This document shows positions 1 through 8,668 of a DNA stretch of 49,046 nt, piece after piece. The notes beneath the pieces are model-generated. The model saw nothing but the letters and a program-made list of their open reading frames with translations, was not told the origin of the DNA and made no database searches. The translations under genes and the position numbers were made by a program. Position 1 is the stretch's first letter. Each line of letters begins with the position of its first letter. The stretch lies in assembly GCA_012840725.1 (NCBI GenBank), contig DURQ01000091.1, forward strand, positions 1 to 49,046. Direction: 5' to 3'. This stretch comes from Bacillota bacterium. GTDB taxonomy: Bacteria; Bacillota; Limnochordia; Darwinibacteriales; Darwinibacteriaceae.

Positions 1-318
1 AACACCGGCTGGTCCGGCGGCCCCTATGGGGTTGGACAGCGCATGTCCCTAAAGTATACCAGGCGTATGGTCACGGCAGCCCTGTCTGGCGAACTCGACG
101 ATGTGCCCGTGCGCCTAGATCCAGTCTTCGGCTTCAAAGTGCCTCTGAGCTGCCCGGATGTGCCGAGCGAGCTGCTTGATCCCAAGAAAACTTGGGCCGA
201 TGCGGAGGCGTACGACGCCAAAGCGCGAGAGCTGGCCAAGGCATTCCAGGACAATTTCCAGGCTAAGTACGCTGGCCTTGCTCTCGAGGTTCGGGCAGCG
301 GGACCAGTGATCAGGTAG
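1..318 (+). CDS. pckA: Phosphoenolpyruvate carboxykinase (ATP), C-terminal part
   Basis: The reading frame is already open at base 1 and ends in TAG at 318, giving the last 105 residues of ATP-dependent PEP carboxykinase, which interconverts oxaloacetate + ATP and PEP + CO2 + ADP in the cytoplasm. The visible part begins [20 protein letters not shown], the conserved segment near the adenine-binding site of this family. It continues with [20 protein letters not shown] and [11 protein letters not shown]-like signatures typical of the family C-terminus. The N-terminal and kinase motifs lie outside the window. The ATG at 43 is an internal methionine, not the start. The next gene lies more than 200 bp away and looks separate. 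Identification is confident; only the start is missing. Confidence 0.95.
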   Translation, partial: NTGWSGGPYGVGQRMSLKYTRRMVTAALSGELDDVPVRLDPVFGFKVPLSCPDVPSELLDPKKTWADAEAYDAKARELAKAFQDNFQAKYAGLALEVRAAGPVIR

Positions 319-427
319 TGAGACCGCGGATGTAGCAGGTTCAGACCTGAGCCGGAGGGCATTTCCAGGTTCAGGATATAGGATAGCAGACAGAACAAAG
401 TGATGGCTGTCACAAAACGAGCGAGGT

Positions 428-568
428 GTGACTGCGTTGATCGCTGCTTTCTGTCTGCTGATCCTGCTTGCTTTTGTGGTTTGGGTGTTCTCCAGGCCGA
501 ACTGGGCCCGGGGACGATCCCCCAGAAGCTCGAACGGACGGAGGAGGAACATGATCCGCGTCGAGTGA
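428..568 (+). CDS. Possible small membrane peptide, or upstream part of the ABC ATPase frame
   Basis: This 46-codon frame starts at GTG 428 and ends at TGA 566-568. It encodes one strongly hydrophobic stretch (residues about 4-20, ALIAAFCLLILLAFVVWVF) followed by a basic tail rich in Arg and Ser. It is in the same frame as the downstream ABC ATPase and shares its TGA. A GAGG-like sequence lies very close to the GTG, so initiation here is doubtful. It may be a real single-span peptide, or chance coding ahead of the ATPase start at 551. The rest of 319-550 holds only a weak hairpin (about 338-353) without a T tract. Confidence 0.25.
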   Translation: MTALIAAFCLLILLAFVVWVFSRPNWARGRSPRSSNGRRRNMIRVE

Positions 569-616
569 CTGACTAAGACCTATCCCGGACGCCGAGGTGC
601 GCCTGGAGTAAAGGCC

Positions 617-1525
617 GTGGACGGCATCAGCTTTGAGGTGCCTGAGGGTCAGCTGGTGGGGCTCCTAGGCCCTAACGGCGCAGGAAAGACCACCACCGTG
701 AAGATGATGTGCGGGCTGATCAAACCTGATGGTGGTCGCATCTCCATCAACGGAAAGGATATGATCAACCGGCGGACTGAAGCCCTGAGGGAGGTCAGCG
801 CCGTCCTGGAGGGAAACCGCAACATCTACTGGCGGCTGACCTGTCGGGAGAATTTGGAGTTATTTGCTGCCCTTAAGGGCAGGGACCCACGGACCTTGAG
901 GCCCGAGATCAGCTACTACCTCGAAATCTTCAAGCTGGAGGAAAAGGCGAATACCGAGGCCAGGAAACTGTCCCGGGGCATGCAGCAGAAACTGGCTACC
1001 GCCGTGGCCCTGTTGGCTGGAACTAACGTTGTTCTCCTCGACGAGCCCACCCTGGGCTTGGATGTCCAGGCATCCTACGAGATACGGGAGCTGCTCAAGC
1101 GCATCGCTGCTGAACAGGAACGTACTGTCCTTCTGACCACCCATGATATGAACGTGGTTCAGGATACCTGTCAGCGGGTGATCATTGTCAACCAGGGGCG
1201 GATCGTCGCCGATGACAGCGTGGACAACCTGATGAACCTCTTTCAAGCGAAGGTGTACAGGATCGTCACCGGGCAGCTCTCTCCGGAACAGCAGCAGGCG
1301 TTGGCTGCACTTCCCGGTGTTGCTGTCCAACCCGAACAACCGGATAGGTGGGTTATCAGCGTACGGCTCGAGGATTCACAGGTTCTCTACCGGATCTTCA
1401 GCGTATTGTCCGAGCACAATACGGAGATCCATACCATCGACCAGGAGCAGAATAACTTCGAGCGCGTCTTTCTTGAGATCCTGGAAAGGGGTGCCCGCCG
1501 TGCGCAGCAAGCTGGTGCTGTTTAG
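617..1525 (+). CDS. ABC-2 type exporter, ATP-binding subunit (N-terminus interrupted by TGA)
   Basis: Cytoplasmic ATPase of an ABC-2 type exporter; the substrate is unknown. Walker A (GPNGAGKTT) is near residues 18-26 of the frame from GTG 617. It is followed by a Q-loop region with the unusual SAVLEGNRN segment, a signature-like LSRGMQQK, Walker B (VVLLDEP) and the H-loop (TTHD). A C-terminal extension of about 90 residues follows the core. The natural start looks like ATG 551, preceded by GGAGGAGG, and the frame from it reads MIRVE-stop-LTKTYPG. A TGA at 566-568 thus separates the expected first strand and A-loop Tyr from the rest. Starting at 617 loses the A-loop. The options are a nonsense mutation, leaky readthrough (TGA followed by C), reinitiation, or a sequence error. 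The permease start overlaps its end. Confidence 0.8.
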   Translation: MDGISFEVPEGQLVGLLGPNGAGKTTTVKMMCGLIKPDGGRISINGKDMINRRTEALREVSAVLEGNRNIYWRLTCRENLELFAALKGRDPRTLRPEISYYLEIFKLEEKANTEARKLSRGMQQKLATAVALLAGTNVVLLDEPTLGLDVQASYEIRELLKRIAAEQERTVLLTTHDMNVVQDTCQRVIIVNQGRIVADDSVDNLMNLFQAKVYRIVTGQLSPEQQQALAALPGVAVQPEQPDRWVISVRLEDSQVLYRIFSVLSEHNTEIHTIDQEQNNFERVFLEILERGARRAQQAGAV

Positions 1526-2279
1526 AGCCTTTTTGAAGAAGCAGTACATCTACTTCCGGCGCTACTTGGTCAACAGCATGGGCGGCATGCTCACCGTTTA
1601 CTTCGTATTCCTGCTCATCTTTTGGGGATATCGGGGATTGAGCGGTCCTGCGTGGCTGGAGGGGAACACGGCGGAAGATCTGGTGGTCGGCTATGTGCTT
1701 TGGTTTTTCCTGTACACCACCTATCAAAACGTGGCCCAGTATATCCGCACCGAGTCCCTGACCGGCACGCTCGAGCAGCTCTACATGTCCGTGCATGGAT
1801 TCGGTTGGGTGATGGGCGCCAGTGTCTTTGCCGCCTTCCTGGCTGACATGGTCATGGTGGCACTTCTCATGGCCGCGGCAATGTGGACTACCGGTACCGT
1901 ACTCCACATCGACCTGGCCGCTGTGCTGCCCGTAATGGTAGGTACTCTGCTCGGGCCCCTGGGTTTGGGTTTTATCGTCGCAGGTTTGACCCTTATCTTC
2001 CAGCGGATTGAGAGCTACACGCAGATTGTGCAGTTCCTGCTGATCGGACTGGTGGCTCTCCCTGCAGAGAAGGTGGCGTGGATGCGCTTACTGCCGGGCA
2101 GCTTCGGTGCGGGGCTGGTGCGCAGCATCATGGTGCGGGGGCAGAGCCTGATGGAAGTTGGAATTGTCAATCTTGCCCTGCTGTTTGCGGTCGGGCTGGG
2201 ACACCTGGCGCTTGGCTGCGCAGTTTACAAGCGCTGCGAGCAGATCGCCATGTCTCGGGGGCAGCTCGGCCATTACTGA
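1500..2279 (+). CDS. ABC-2 type exporter, permease subunit
   Basis: Membrane partner of the preceding ATPase, about 259 residues. It begins with a basic N-terminus (VRSKLVLFRAFLKKQYIYFRRY) and then has about six hydrophobic spans, for example GMLTVYFVFLLIFWGY, VFAAFLADMVMVALLMAAA, VLPVMVGTLLGPLGLGFIVAG and VNLALLFAVGLGHLALGCA, the usual ABC-2 permease layout. The frame is open further upstream, but GTG 1500 (or GTG 1491) is the likely start because AAGGGG lies just ahead and the gene then overlaps the ATPase end by 26 bp, as is common in coupled pairs. The substrate cannot be told. If the ATPase is inactive because of its TGA, this permease would lack its motor. Confidence 0.82.
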   Translation: MRSKLVLFRAFLKKQYIYFRRYLVNSMGGMLTVYFVFLLIFWGYRGLSGPAWLEGNTAEDLVVGYVLWFFLYTTYQNVAQYIRTESLTGTLEQLYMSVHGFGWVMGASVFAAFLADMVMVALLMAAAMWTTGTVLHIDLAAVLPVMVGTLLGPLGLGFIVAGLTLIFQRIESYTQIVQFLLIGLVALPAEKVAWMRLLPGSFGAGLVRSIMVRGQSLMEVGIVNLALLFAVGLGHLALGCAVYKRCEQIAMSRGQLGHY

Positions 2280-2336
2280 TGTTATCCCTTACAGTCCGCT
2301 GACAACAGCGGCAGCAAACCAAAAAGGAGGGTTTTT

Positions 2337-3320
2337 GTGGCAGAACACCGTTTTGCCGTCCTGATAGACGGCGAGAATGTATCGCCCAAGTTCTTGGCGC
2401 CGATTCTCGCTGAGATCAACCGTTCGGGTGAGATCATACTCACCAGGGTCTATGGAGACTGGACCCAACCCCATATGGCGGGGTGGAAAGAACTACTTCA
2501 GAGCTATCCTGTACGTCCCATCCAGCAGTTTCGCTATGGACAGAACGCTACGGATGGAGCTCTGATCATGGACGCGATAGAAATTGTCTCCACCAACCGC
2601 AACCCGGTCAACGCTTTCTGTATCGTCTCCAGTGACAGCGACTATTACAGCCTGGCACTGCGCCTTAGGGAGCACGGCATGTTTGTATGCGGAATCGGCC
2701 GCCAAGGGACTAAGAACATCTTGGTGCGTTCCTGTAATCGCTTTATTTATCTGGAAAACCTCGGGTTTTCAGCCAGTGCGGCCGTGGAGGAAGAGACCAA
2801 GACATCACCTGGCGCCCTGCCGGTGGAGGATATCGTGCGGCGGGCGTATGAAGCCAGCGATGAAGACAGCGATGGCTGGCTCCTTCTCGCTGATCTGGGG
2901 CAGGCTATCCGCCGGGAGTTTTCAGACTTCGACCCCCGCAGCTACAACTACACGAACCTGCTGGATATCCTGCGCTCCTATCCCGACCTCTTTGAGGTGC
3001 GGAGCAATAACAAAACTCCGCCGATCTATTGGATGCGGGTAAAGCCTGCGGTCTCCGCGCCCAGCAAAATGACGGGTGTCATCAAGCGTTACATGGGCAA
3101 CTACGGCTTCATCCGTACCGATAAGGGCGATTACTTCTTCACCAAAGCGAATTTGGCGGCCGATCAGAGGGACAAGCACCTCAAACCGGGAACCACCGTT
3201 GAGTTTGTTGAGATCAAGGCGCCTGACCCGAGCGGTGAGAGCTCGCTGGAGAAGAACGGACGGGCTCGCAACGTGACGGTTGTCCATCCGCCTGGCGGCG
3301 CGGGGAAGGATCAGTCCTGA
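2337..3320 (+). CDS. NYN-domain putative RNase with OST-HTH and cold-shock-like domains
   Basis: A 327-residue three-domain protein. Residues about 5-150 form a LabA/DUF88-type NYN domain with acidic residues of the PIN-like site (LIDGENV near 9-15, DGALIMDAIE, SSDSDY). Residues about 165-235 resemble an OST-HTH/LOTUS fold (LADLGQAIRREF, YTNLLDILRSYPDLFEV). Residues about 245-315 resemble a cold-shock/S1-like RNA-binding barrel (MTGVIKRYMGNYGFIRTDKGDYFF). Together they suggest an RNA-directed nuclease or adaptor; this is inferred from the folds. GTG 2337 follows AAGGAGG with good spacing. Its 3' end overlaps the convergent cca gene by 10 bp. A small perfect hairpin (2296-2311) lies upstream without a T tract. 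Confidence 0.82.
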   Translation: MAEHRFAVLIDGENVSPKFLAPILAEINRSGEIILTRVYGDWTQPHMAGWKELLQSYPVRPIQQFRYGQNATDGALIMDAIEIVSTNRNPVNAFCIVSSDSDYYSLALRLREHGMFVCGIGRQGTKNILVRSCNRFIYLENLGFSASAAVEEETKTSPGALPVEDIVRRAYEASDEDSDGWLLLADLGQAIRREFSDFDPRSYNYTNLLDILRSYPDLFEVRSNNKTPPIYWMRVKPAVSAPSKMTGVIKRYMGNYGFIRTDKGDYFFTKANLAADQRDKHLKPGTTVEFVEIKAPDPSGESSLEKNGRARNVTVVHPPGGAGKDQS

Positions 3321-4645
3321 TCGCCTCTCAGCGAGGCGAGATAGTCCTGGGCCAGCCTCTTGAGTGCTTCAGGGTTGTTGAGCGCCGGATCCTCCCAGAC
3401 CTTGTCCAAAAGGAAGCTGAGGATTTGACCGACGATGGGACCTGGTTGGAGGCCGAACTGTTCCATAATCTGGCCGCCGTCGATCTGGAGATCCTTGATG
3501 GTGAGGGCACTGGCCTGCTCAAGGACATCTTTGATCCTGGCTTCCATCGCCCGGCCGAAGGCGATGATCTCCCGGGGCGAGACGTCCATGCCTGCCATAT
3601 CGGCTTGGCGCAGTTTGATCAAATCAAAGGCCACCTCAGCACTGACCTGGCCCACGAATCTGCGGATTGCCCGATCAGAGGAGCGGGGATGTACGCTGAA
3701 CATGTGGTGAGCGATCAGCGTTGACACCCTGCTGATCAGGCTGGTGCTGGCCCGGAGCCGTTTCAGCACTTCGGCGGCCATGGCCGCGCTGCGCTCGGCA
3801 TGTTCATGTCCCTGGCTGTTTTGCTTGCCCAGATCGTGGAGGAGCGCAGCCCAGCGCAGCGGCAGATCAGGGTGGGCGAAGTGGGCAGCCGTGCAGGAAT
3901 GGGTGAGAAGGTCGTAAGGATGCTGCGGCCCCGCAGAAAGTCCATGGCAGGCGGCGAGCTCTGGCAGGACCTGTTCCATCAACGTGCTTTCATACAAGGT
4001 CTTCAGGGCAGAGAGCAGTTCTCTGCCCTGAAGCATCCTATTGAGCTCGGCAAGGACCCTCTCCCGGCTGACGCTGTCGATCAAGTGGGCAAGCTGAGGC
4101 AGGACCGCCGCGGTGGCTCTCTCGATCCTGAACCCCAGCGTGGACTGGAAGCGCACTAGGCGCAGCATGCGGAGGGGGTCTTCCTGGAAACGGGCAGCGG
4201 GTTCGCCCACAGTAACCAGAAGTTTCTTCCTAAGATGCTTCCTGCCCTGGAAGGGATCGATCAGCCGCCCTGCGAATGGTTCCCAACCGATGGCGTTGAT
4301 CGTGAAGTCTCTGCGGGCCAGATCCAATTCCAGGCGATCGGTGTAAACGATGTAGTCCGGGCGGCGCAGGTCGCTGTAGGGTCCGTCGCTGCGCATCGTG
4401 GTGATCTCGAGGGGGGCGCCTTCGATCAAGATCGTCATCGTTCCGAACCTTTTGCCTGTGGGCAGGGCACCCGGAAAGAGTTCCTCCACCTGTTCGGGAA
4501 CGGCATCGGTGGTTATGTCCCAGTCTGTGGGGGCCAGGCCGAGGAGGCTGTCACGGATGGCACCGCCAACCAGGTAGACCTGGTAACCGTGTTCTCTTAG
4601 GATCTCGCACGCCCGCATGACCTTGCCGGGAACTTCAACCTTCAT
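3311..4645 (-). CDS. cca: CCA tRNA nucleotidyltransferase
   Basis: Class II nucleotidyltransferase of about 444 residues that adds or repairs the CCA end of tRNA. GGAIRD is at residues 27-32 and the metal-binding DWD at 41-43. The flexible loop and ERDFTINAIG-like segment appear as ARRDFTINAIG, followed by EDPLRMLRLVRF and an HD-type domain (LLHDLGKQ). Length fits the longer HD-containing form. ATG 4645 is preferred over ATG 4651: the GAGGAGGG just upstream almost touches 4651 but is well spaced from 4645. Polynucleotide adenylyltransferase is the alternative reading, but a CCA enzyme is expected in Firmicutes. Divergent from sfsA; I could not fix a promoter in the 120-bp gap. Confidence 0.93.
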   Translation of the reverse strand: MKVEVPGKVMRACEILREHGYQVYLVGGAIRDSLLGLAPTDWDITTDAVPEQVEELFPGALPTGKRFGTMTILIEGAPLEITTMRSDGPYSDLRRPDYIVYTDRLELDLARRDFTINAIGWEPFAGRLIDPFQGRKHLRKKLLVTVGEPAARFQEDPLRMLRLVRFQSTLGFRIERATAAVLPQLAHLIDSVSRERVLAELNRMLQGRELLSALKTLYESTLMEQVLPELAACHGLSAGPQHPYDLLTHSCTAAHFAHPDLPLRWAALLHDLGKQNSQGHEHAERSAAMAAEVLKRLRASTSLISRVSTLIAHHMFSVHPRSSDRAIRRFVGQVSAEVAFDLIKLRQADMAGMDVSPREIIAFGRAMEARIKDVLEQASALTIKDLQIDGGQIMEQFGLQPGPIVGQILSFLLDKVWEDPALNNPEALKRLAQDYLASLRGDQD

Positions 4646-4765
4646 GCTCATCCCTCCTCAGCGCCGGTTCTCTTCTGCAATTCATTCCCTTTCTCCTCTT
4701 ATGCGCAGGAATGCGCCTCGAAAAGTTGAATTGTATGCTAGCAGTCACTATTGGGAGGTGTGCCG

Positions 4766-5488
4766 GTGCAGAGCAGCTTGTTCCTGGACTTCGGCCCCTT
4801 GGTCAGGGCGCGCTTTTTGGAGCGCCCGCATCGTTTCAGTGTCCGCTGCCGGCTGGAAGATGGCGGCGAGACGGTGGAGGCCCATCTGGCCGATCCGGGG
4901 CGTCTGCAGGAACTGCTCGTACCTGATGCCCTGCTCTTTCTGAGCCCAGCTGACAACCCGGCGCGCAAAACCAAGTGGTCTGCGGTTTTGGTGGAGTCTT
5001 CTCAGTCCGTTCTTGTGTCTCTTCGATCGGCGCTCGTCAACGAGCTCGTTTCTGCCGCGCTGCGTGCCAAAGCCGTCACCGAGCTGGCCTCCTGGGACCT
5101 GGTGCGTTCCGAGTTTCCCCACGGTGGTTCACGCTTTGACTTCCTGCTGGCGAGGGAAGGGGGAGAGCGGCTGCTCCTTGAGGTAAAGAGCTGTTCTTTG
5201 GTGGAGGATGGCCTGGCGATGTTCCCGGACGCGGTGACGGCTCGCGGGACAAAGCACCTGCAGGAACTTGCCGAACTGCAGGCTGAGGGTGCCTTCCAGG
5301 CGGCGGTGCTGTTTGTGGTACAGCGTTCGGACGCACGCGCGTTTCGACCTGCAGTGCACATCGATCCGCGCTTTGCCGCAGCCCTGCGGCTGGCAGGCCA
5401 GGCGGGAGTGCGTGTGCTTGCCTACAACTGCAGGGTTGAGGAAAAGGGGATCAGCTGGGGGCACCAGCTCCCGGTTCAGCTTTCATAG
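4766..5488 (+). CDS. sfsA: SfsA family DNA-binding/nuclease-like protein
   Basis: A 240-residue protein matching SfsA, first described as a sugar-fermentation stimulation protein and now thought to have a PD-(D/E)xK nuclease-like core. Diagnostic segments are the N-terminal barrel (ARFLERPHRFSVRCRL), AHLADPGRL, the conserved KTKWSAVLVE and the core SRFDFLLAREGGERLLLEVKSCSLV, whose D and ExK residues form the nuclease-like site. It also has MFPDAVTARGTKHLQEL. GTG 4766 is chosen because GGAGG at 4754-4758 is 7 bases away; the frame also opens at TTG 4751. It is followed 12 bp later by the HAD gene and probably leads that operon. Confidence 0.93.
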   Translation: MQSSLFLDFGPLVRARFLERPHRFSVRCRLEDGGETVEAHLADPGRLQELLVPDALLFLSPADNPARKTKWSAVLVESSQSVLVSLRSALVNELVSAALRAKAVTELASWDLVRSEFPHGGSRFDFLLAREGGERLLLEVKSCSLVEDGLAMFPDAVTARGTKHLQELAELQAEGAFQAAVLFVVQRSDARAFRPAVHIDPRFAAALRLAGQAGVRVLAYNCRVEEKGISWGHQLPVQLS

Positions 5489-5500
5489 GAGGTCTGCATC

Positions 5501-6484
5501 ATGGTGGCTGAGCTTGTAACCAAGACGACCATTGCTATCATCTGGGACTTCGACAAAACGCTCATTCCCGGGTATATGCAGGATCCTCTGTTCAGGTATT
5601 ACAAGGTCGATGGGCGTAGTTTCTGGCGCGAAGTCAACGCCCTCCCGAAATACCTGCGCCGGGAAGGCAACGAGATGGTGGCTGAAGACAGCATCTATCT
5701 GAACCACATCCTGTCATATGTGCGAGCCGGCGTCTTCAAGGGCCTGAACAACAAGCTGCTCCGGCAGCTCGGCGGCGAACTGGAGTTCTACCCGGGCCTG
5801 CCCGATTTCTTCCTGGCTGTGAAAGATTTCGTGGCCGATGATCCGGTTTATCGTAAGTATGATATCAAGGTGGAACACTATATTGTCAGCACCGGCCTGC
5901 GCCAGATGATCCTGGGCAGCAAGATTGCCAAGTATGTGGACGGGATCTGGGCCTGCGAGTTCGTGGAGATGCGCCTGCCACCAGGCTTTCTGCGGGATGG
6001 GCCGCCTGAGGTAGCCGAAGAGGAGATCGTGATCCAGGACATCGGCTATGTGATCGACAACACTACCAAGACCAGGGCCATCTTTGAAATAAACAAGGGC
6101 GTGAACAAGCTGGAAGGGATCGATGTTAACAGCTACATCCCCAGATCGGAGCGGCGCATTCCCTTCCAGAATATGATCTACATCGCCGATGGCCCAAGCG
6201 ACGTCCCGGTTTTCTCCCTGATCAACCAGAATGGAGGCCGGACCTTCGGGGTGTATGCCAAGGGCGTGCGGGAACAGTTCGCTCAGGTGAACAAACTGCA
6301 GCAGCAGCGCAGGATCCACGCCTTTGGAGAAGCCAACTACGAACCGGACACTCAGACCTACATGTGGATTATGAACGCCGTAAAGGAGATCGCCGATACG
6401 ATAGTGCGCAATACCGAGTTTGTGCTTTCCAGCCGGGCGGGTGAATCGCCGCGGCACTTGGATGGACAGGAGGATTCGGAGTGA
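5501..6484 (+). CDS. HAD family phosphatase-like hydrolase
   Basis: A 327-residue cytoplasmic HAD protein. Motif I is DFDKT near residues 16-20, with the nucleophile Asp and the second Asp both present. Motif II is probably in YIVSTGLRQ. Motif IV is IADGPSDVP, and a large insert lies between motifs I and II, suggesting a cap. The substrate is unknown. ATG 5501 is preceded by AGGAGGT. It overlaps the next gene, an APH-fold kinase, by 4 bp (GTGA). A phosphatase coupled to a small-molecule kinase may act on the same metabolite, but that is inference. Confidence 0.8.
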   Translation: MVAELVTKTTIAIIWDFDKTLIPGYMQDPLFRYYKVDGRSFWREVNALPKYLRREGNEMVAEDSIYLNHILSYVRAGVFKGLNNKLLRQLGGELEFYPGLPDFFLAVKDFVADDPVYRKYDIKVEHYIVSTGLRQMILGSKIAKYVDGIWACEFVEMRLPPGFLRDGPPEVAEEEIVIQDIGYVIDNTTKTRAIFEINKGVNKLEGIDVNSYIPRSERRIPFQNMIYIADGPSDVPVFSLINQNGGRTFGVYAKGVREQFAQVNKLQQQRRIHAFGEANYEPDTQTYMWIMNAVKEIADTIVRNTEFVLSSRAGESPRHLDGQEDSE

Positions 6485-7419
6485 AGGAACTTCTGGAGAA
6501 ATGGGGCTGTGAGTTTGCCGAGGCTGAGATCTTGCCTTTTGAGGACGGGGTATGGCGCGTCCAGCTCGGGAGAGAGACCTACATCCTCAAACACAGAGCA
6601 ACGCGCAGCCGGGTTTGGGAGGAGTATGAACTGCTCAACTGGCTGACGGACAAAGGCCACCCCATTTCGCCCCTGATCTTCACCAAAGACGGAGCGCCTT
6701 GGGCAGAGTATCAGCTGGGGATCTATGTTCTGTACCGTTATGTAGAGGGTACGCCCGGAGACAAGCTGGGCGGTTACACCCAGTCGTTCATAGACGAAGC
6801 TGCCCAGACTCTGGCGCGCCTGCATTTGGCCTTGGCTGAATATGAGGCCAGTGACGCCTTCCCGGTTTTCGACGTGTTCCAGGAAACTGCCAGTTATGCC
6901 TGGCCTTCGGTTCAGGCGCACGCCGCCGTGAAGTTCGGCCACGGCCTCCATGCTCTGGAGGAAACGCTCGGCGGTGAACTGGTGAATCCGTATGAAGCGC
7001 TGCCTAGACAGCTCATACACAGGGATTTCCACCCAGGTAACCTGGTCTTCCGCGATGGAAAAGTAGTCGGGATTTTGGACTTTGACCGGGTGCGCTTGGG
7101 CGTCCGCCTCTTTGACCTGGGCTATCTGGCCACGGCGATCCTCAGCGAAGGTTTCGACGATCCCAAGAAGCGCCAGGAGTGGCCTGATGTTTTGAAGCGG
7201 TTGGTGGCAGCCTATGATTCCGTTGCACCCCTAACCAAGACGGAAGGGTTTGCCCTGATCTACATCATCTACCTGATCCAGCTCTTGTTTACTGCCCATT
7301 TCTTGGATCTGGGCAGAACCGATCTGGCGGATAAGAACCTGGCTATGCTTCTGTGGATCTATGATCAGCAGGACTTCCTGCAGCCGGTCATAGAAAACAT
7401 GGTAGCTTCGAATGGGTGA
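6481..7419 (+). CDS. APH/CotS-like small-molecule phosphotransferase
   Basis: A 312-residue kinase of the aminoglycoside phosphotransferase fold. It has the catalytic loop HRDFHPGN and the metal-binding ILDFDR. The N-lobe contains the nucleotide-binding region (GVWRVQL..TYILKHR, with the Lys of the beta-3 strand). The C-terminal helical part (GFALIYIIYLIQLLFTAHF) is hydrophobic but resembles the helical subdomain of CotS and homoserine-kinase-like proteins rather than a membrane anchor. GTG 6481 overlaps the stop of the upstream HAD gene, so translation is probably coupled. CotS-type kinases occur in spore coats, but nothing here proves a spore role. Confidence 0.78.
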   Translation: MKELLEKWGCEFAEAEILPFEDGVWRVQLGRETYILKHRATRSRVWEEYELLNWLTDKGHPISPLIFTKDGAPWAEYQLGIYVLYRYVEGTPGDKLGGYTQSFIDEAAQTLARLHLALAEYEASDAFPVFDVFQETASYAWPSVQAHAAVKFGHGLHALEETLGGELVNPYEALPRQLIHRDFHPGNLVFRDGKVVGILDFDRVRLGVRLFDLGYLATAILSEGFDDPKKRQEWPDVLKRLVAAYDSVAPLTKTEGFALIYIIYLIQLLFTAHFLDLGRTDLADKNLAMLLWIYDQQDFLQPVIENMVASNG

Positions 7420-7425
7420 TGATCC

Positions 7426-8616
7426 ATGACTGAGCACGCCGAACTGGCAGCGCTGCTCGCACAGCTGCTGCCAGCGGGTGAACTGCTCGCTGGTACTCTG
7501 AGCAAGCGGCGCCGAAGATCCAGTCCCTATGAACGAGTTGCGCTGCGGCCTGTCGAACTGAAAGGCCGTTTGCACTATCAGGCTGCCTACCACACTGCTG
7601 ACAAGGTCTTCCACAAGAACCTCATGCCCGACGAGGCTGGGGAACTGATCCTGAAGCTGCTGGCTGAGGAGTACCGCCAGGCGCTGTTCTGCACAGCAGA
7701 TGCAGATTACCAGGTGCTTGTGAGCAAAAAGGGAGCGGCCAAGGTCCTGCGCTTGCCGCCATCCCGCCGCCGGGAGGAAACAGCCCTGGAGCACGACCGC
7801 CCCAAGAAGTACATCCTTCAGGAAGGCACGGCCTATCCTTTCTTGGTGGAACTCGGCATCATGAACAGCTCGGGGCAAGTGCTGGCTAAGCGCTATCACA
7901 AGTTCAGGCAGTTGAACAAGTACCTGGAGATTGTAGAGGACTGCCTGCCACAGCTGCGCAGGCGGGGGACAGAACCGATCAGCGTCGTAGACTTCGGCAG
8001 CGGGCGGGCTTATCTGACCTTTGCCCTCTACTACTACCTGGTCGAGCACCTAGGTATGGCGGTGCAGATCACCGGCCTGGATCTCAAGGAAGATGTGGTA
8101 ACGTTCTGCAGCGAAACTGCCCGCAAGCTTGGCTTCAAGCAGTTGGAGTTTGTCTGCGCCGATATCCGCGACTTCAGATCTGAGGGGAAAGTGGACCTGG
8201 TTGTCTCGCTGCACGCCTGCGACACTGCCACCGATTTCGCTCTGACACAGGCTGTGAAGTGGGGGGCGGAAGTGATTCTGGCCGTTCCCTGCTGCCAGCA
8301 TGAGGTGTCCGCCCAGCTGGAAACCGGTGTCCAGCCAGTGCTGCTGCAGCACGGGATCATGAAGGAGAGGGCCGCTTCTCTCCTGACCGATGCCGCCAGG
8401 GGCAAGCTCCTGGAGACGAAGGGTTACTCCGTGCAGATCATGGAGTTCATAGACCTGGAGCACACCCCCAAGAACCTTCTGATCCGAGCCCTGCGGGGCG
8501 GGTGTGCCGATCGAGAACAGGCCAGGCGGGAGTACATGGCTTTCAAGGAGTATTGGGGGATCAAACCAACTCTGGAGCGCCTCTTGGAAGACGTGCCGGC
8601 GGATCCCACCGCTTGA
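7426..8616 (+). CDS. SAM-dependent methyltransferase of the METTL25/RRNAD1-like type
   Basis: A 396-residue protein. The first about 170 residues form an unassigned, basic N-terminal region ([27 protein letters not shown]) and an [11 protein letters not shown] segment. The Rossmann methyltransferase core follows: [15 protein letters not shown] (SAM motif I), GLDLKEDVV, the acidic VCADIRDF and [14 protein letters not shown], then AVPCCQHE. The HACDTA...PCCQHE pairing is typical of the Methyltransf_32 group, which includes METTL25. The substrate is unknown; RNA or protein are both possible. It sits 6 bp after the kinase. A TTGACA promoter for glnS overlaps its stop codon. Confidence 0.82.
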   Translation: MTEHAELAALLAQLLPAGELLAGTLSKRRRRSSPYERVALRPVELKGRLHYQAAYHTADKVFHKNLMPDEAGELILKLLAEEYRQALFCTADADYQVLVSKKGAAKVLRLPPSRRREETALEHDRPKKYILQEGTAYPFLVELGIMNSSGQVLAKRYHKFRQLNKYLEIVEDCLPQLRRRGTEPISVVDFGSGRAYLTFALYYYLVEHLGMAVQITGLDLKEDVVTFCSETARKLGFKQLEFVCADIRDFRSEGKVDLVVSLHACDTATDFALTQAVKWGAEVILAVPCCQHEVSAQLETGVQPVLLQHGIMKERAASLLTDAARGKLLETKGYSVQIMEFIDLEHTPKNLLIRALRGGCADREQARREYMAFKEYWGIKPTLERLLEDVPADPTA

Positions 8617-8640
8617 CAGCCAATGCAGTTGTGTTACAGT
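8613..8640 (+). promoter_or_regulatory. Sigma-A-like promoter for glnS
   Basis: A perfect -35 TTGACA (8613-8618), a 16-bp spacer and TACAGT (8635-8640, 4 of 6 to TATAAT). The -35 overlaps the stop codon of the methyltransferase gene. The start of transcription would fall about 20 bp before the glnS ribosome-binding site GAGGAGAGG. Confidence 0.6.
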
Positions 8641-8668
8641 GGAAAAAAGGAGGACTAGAGGAGAGGAT

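Noticed and set aside
338-353. Hairpin after pckA as a terminator
   Set aside because: The stem is short and no T tract follows.
1317-1499. Extending the exporter permease upstream to 1317
   Set aside because: That region is the ATPase gene in another frame; the translated extension is Ser/Arg-rich with no membrane character.
2296-2311. Hairpin before the NYN gene as a terminator or riboswitch
   Set aside because: A 6-bp stem with no T tract and too little room for a riboswitch.
4646-4765. Promoters between cca and sfsA
   Set aside because: Candidate boxes are poorly spaced on both strands, so I made no call.
8504-8668. Extending glnS upstream to 8504
   Set aside because: It overlaps the methyltransferase gene and the promoter; GlnRS length and the Shine-Dalgarno site fit 8669.
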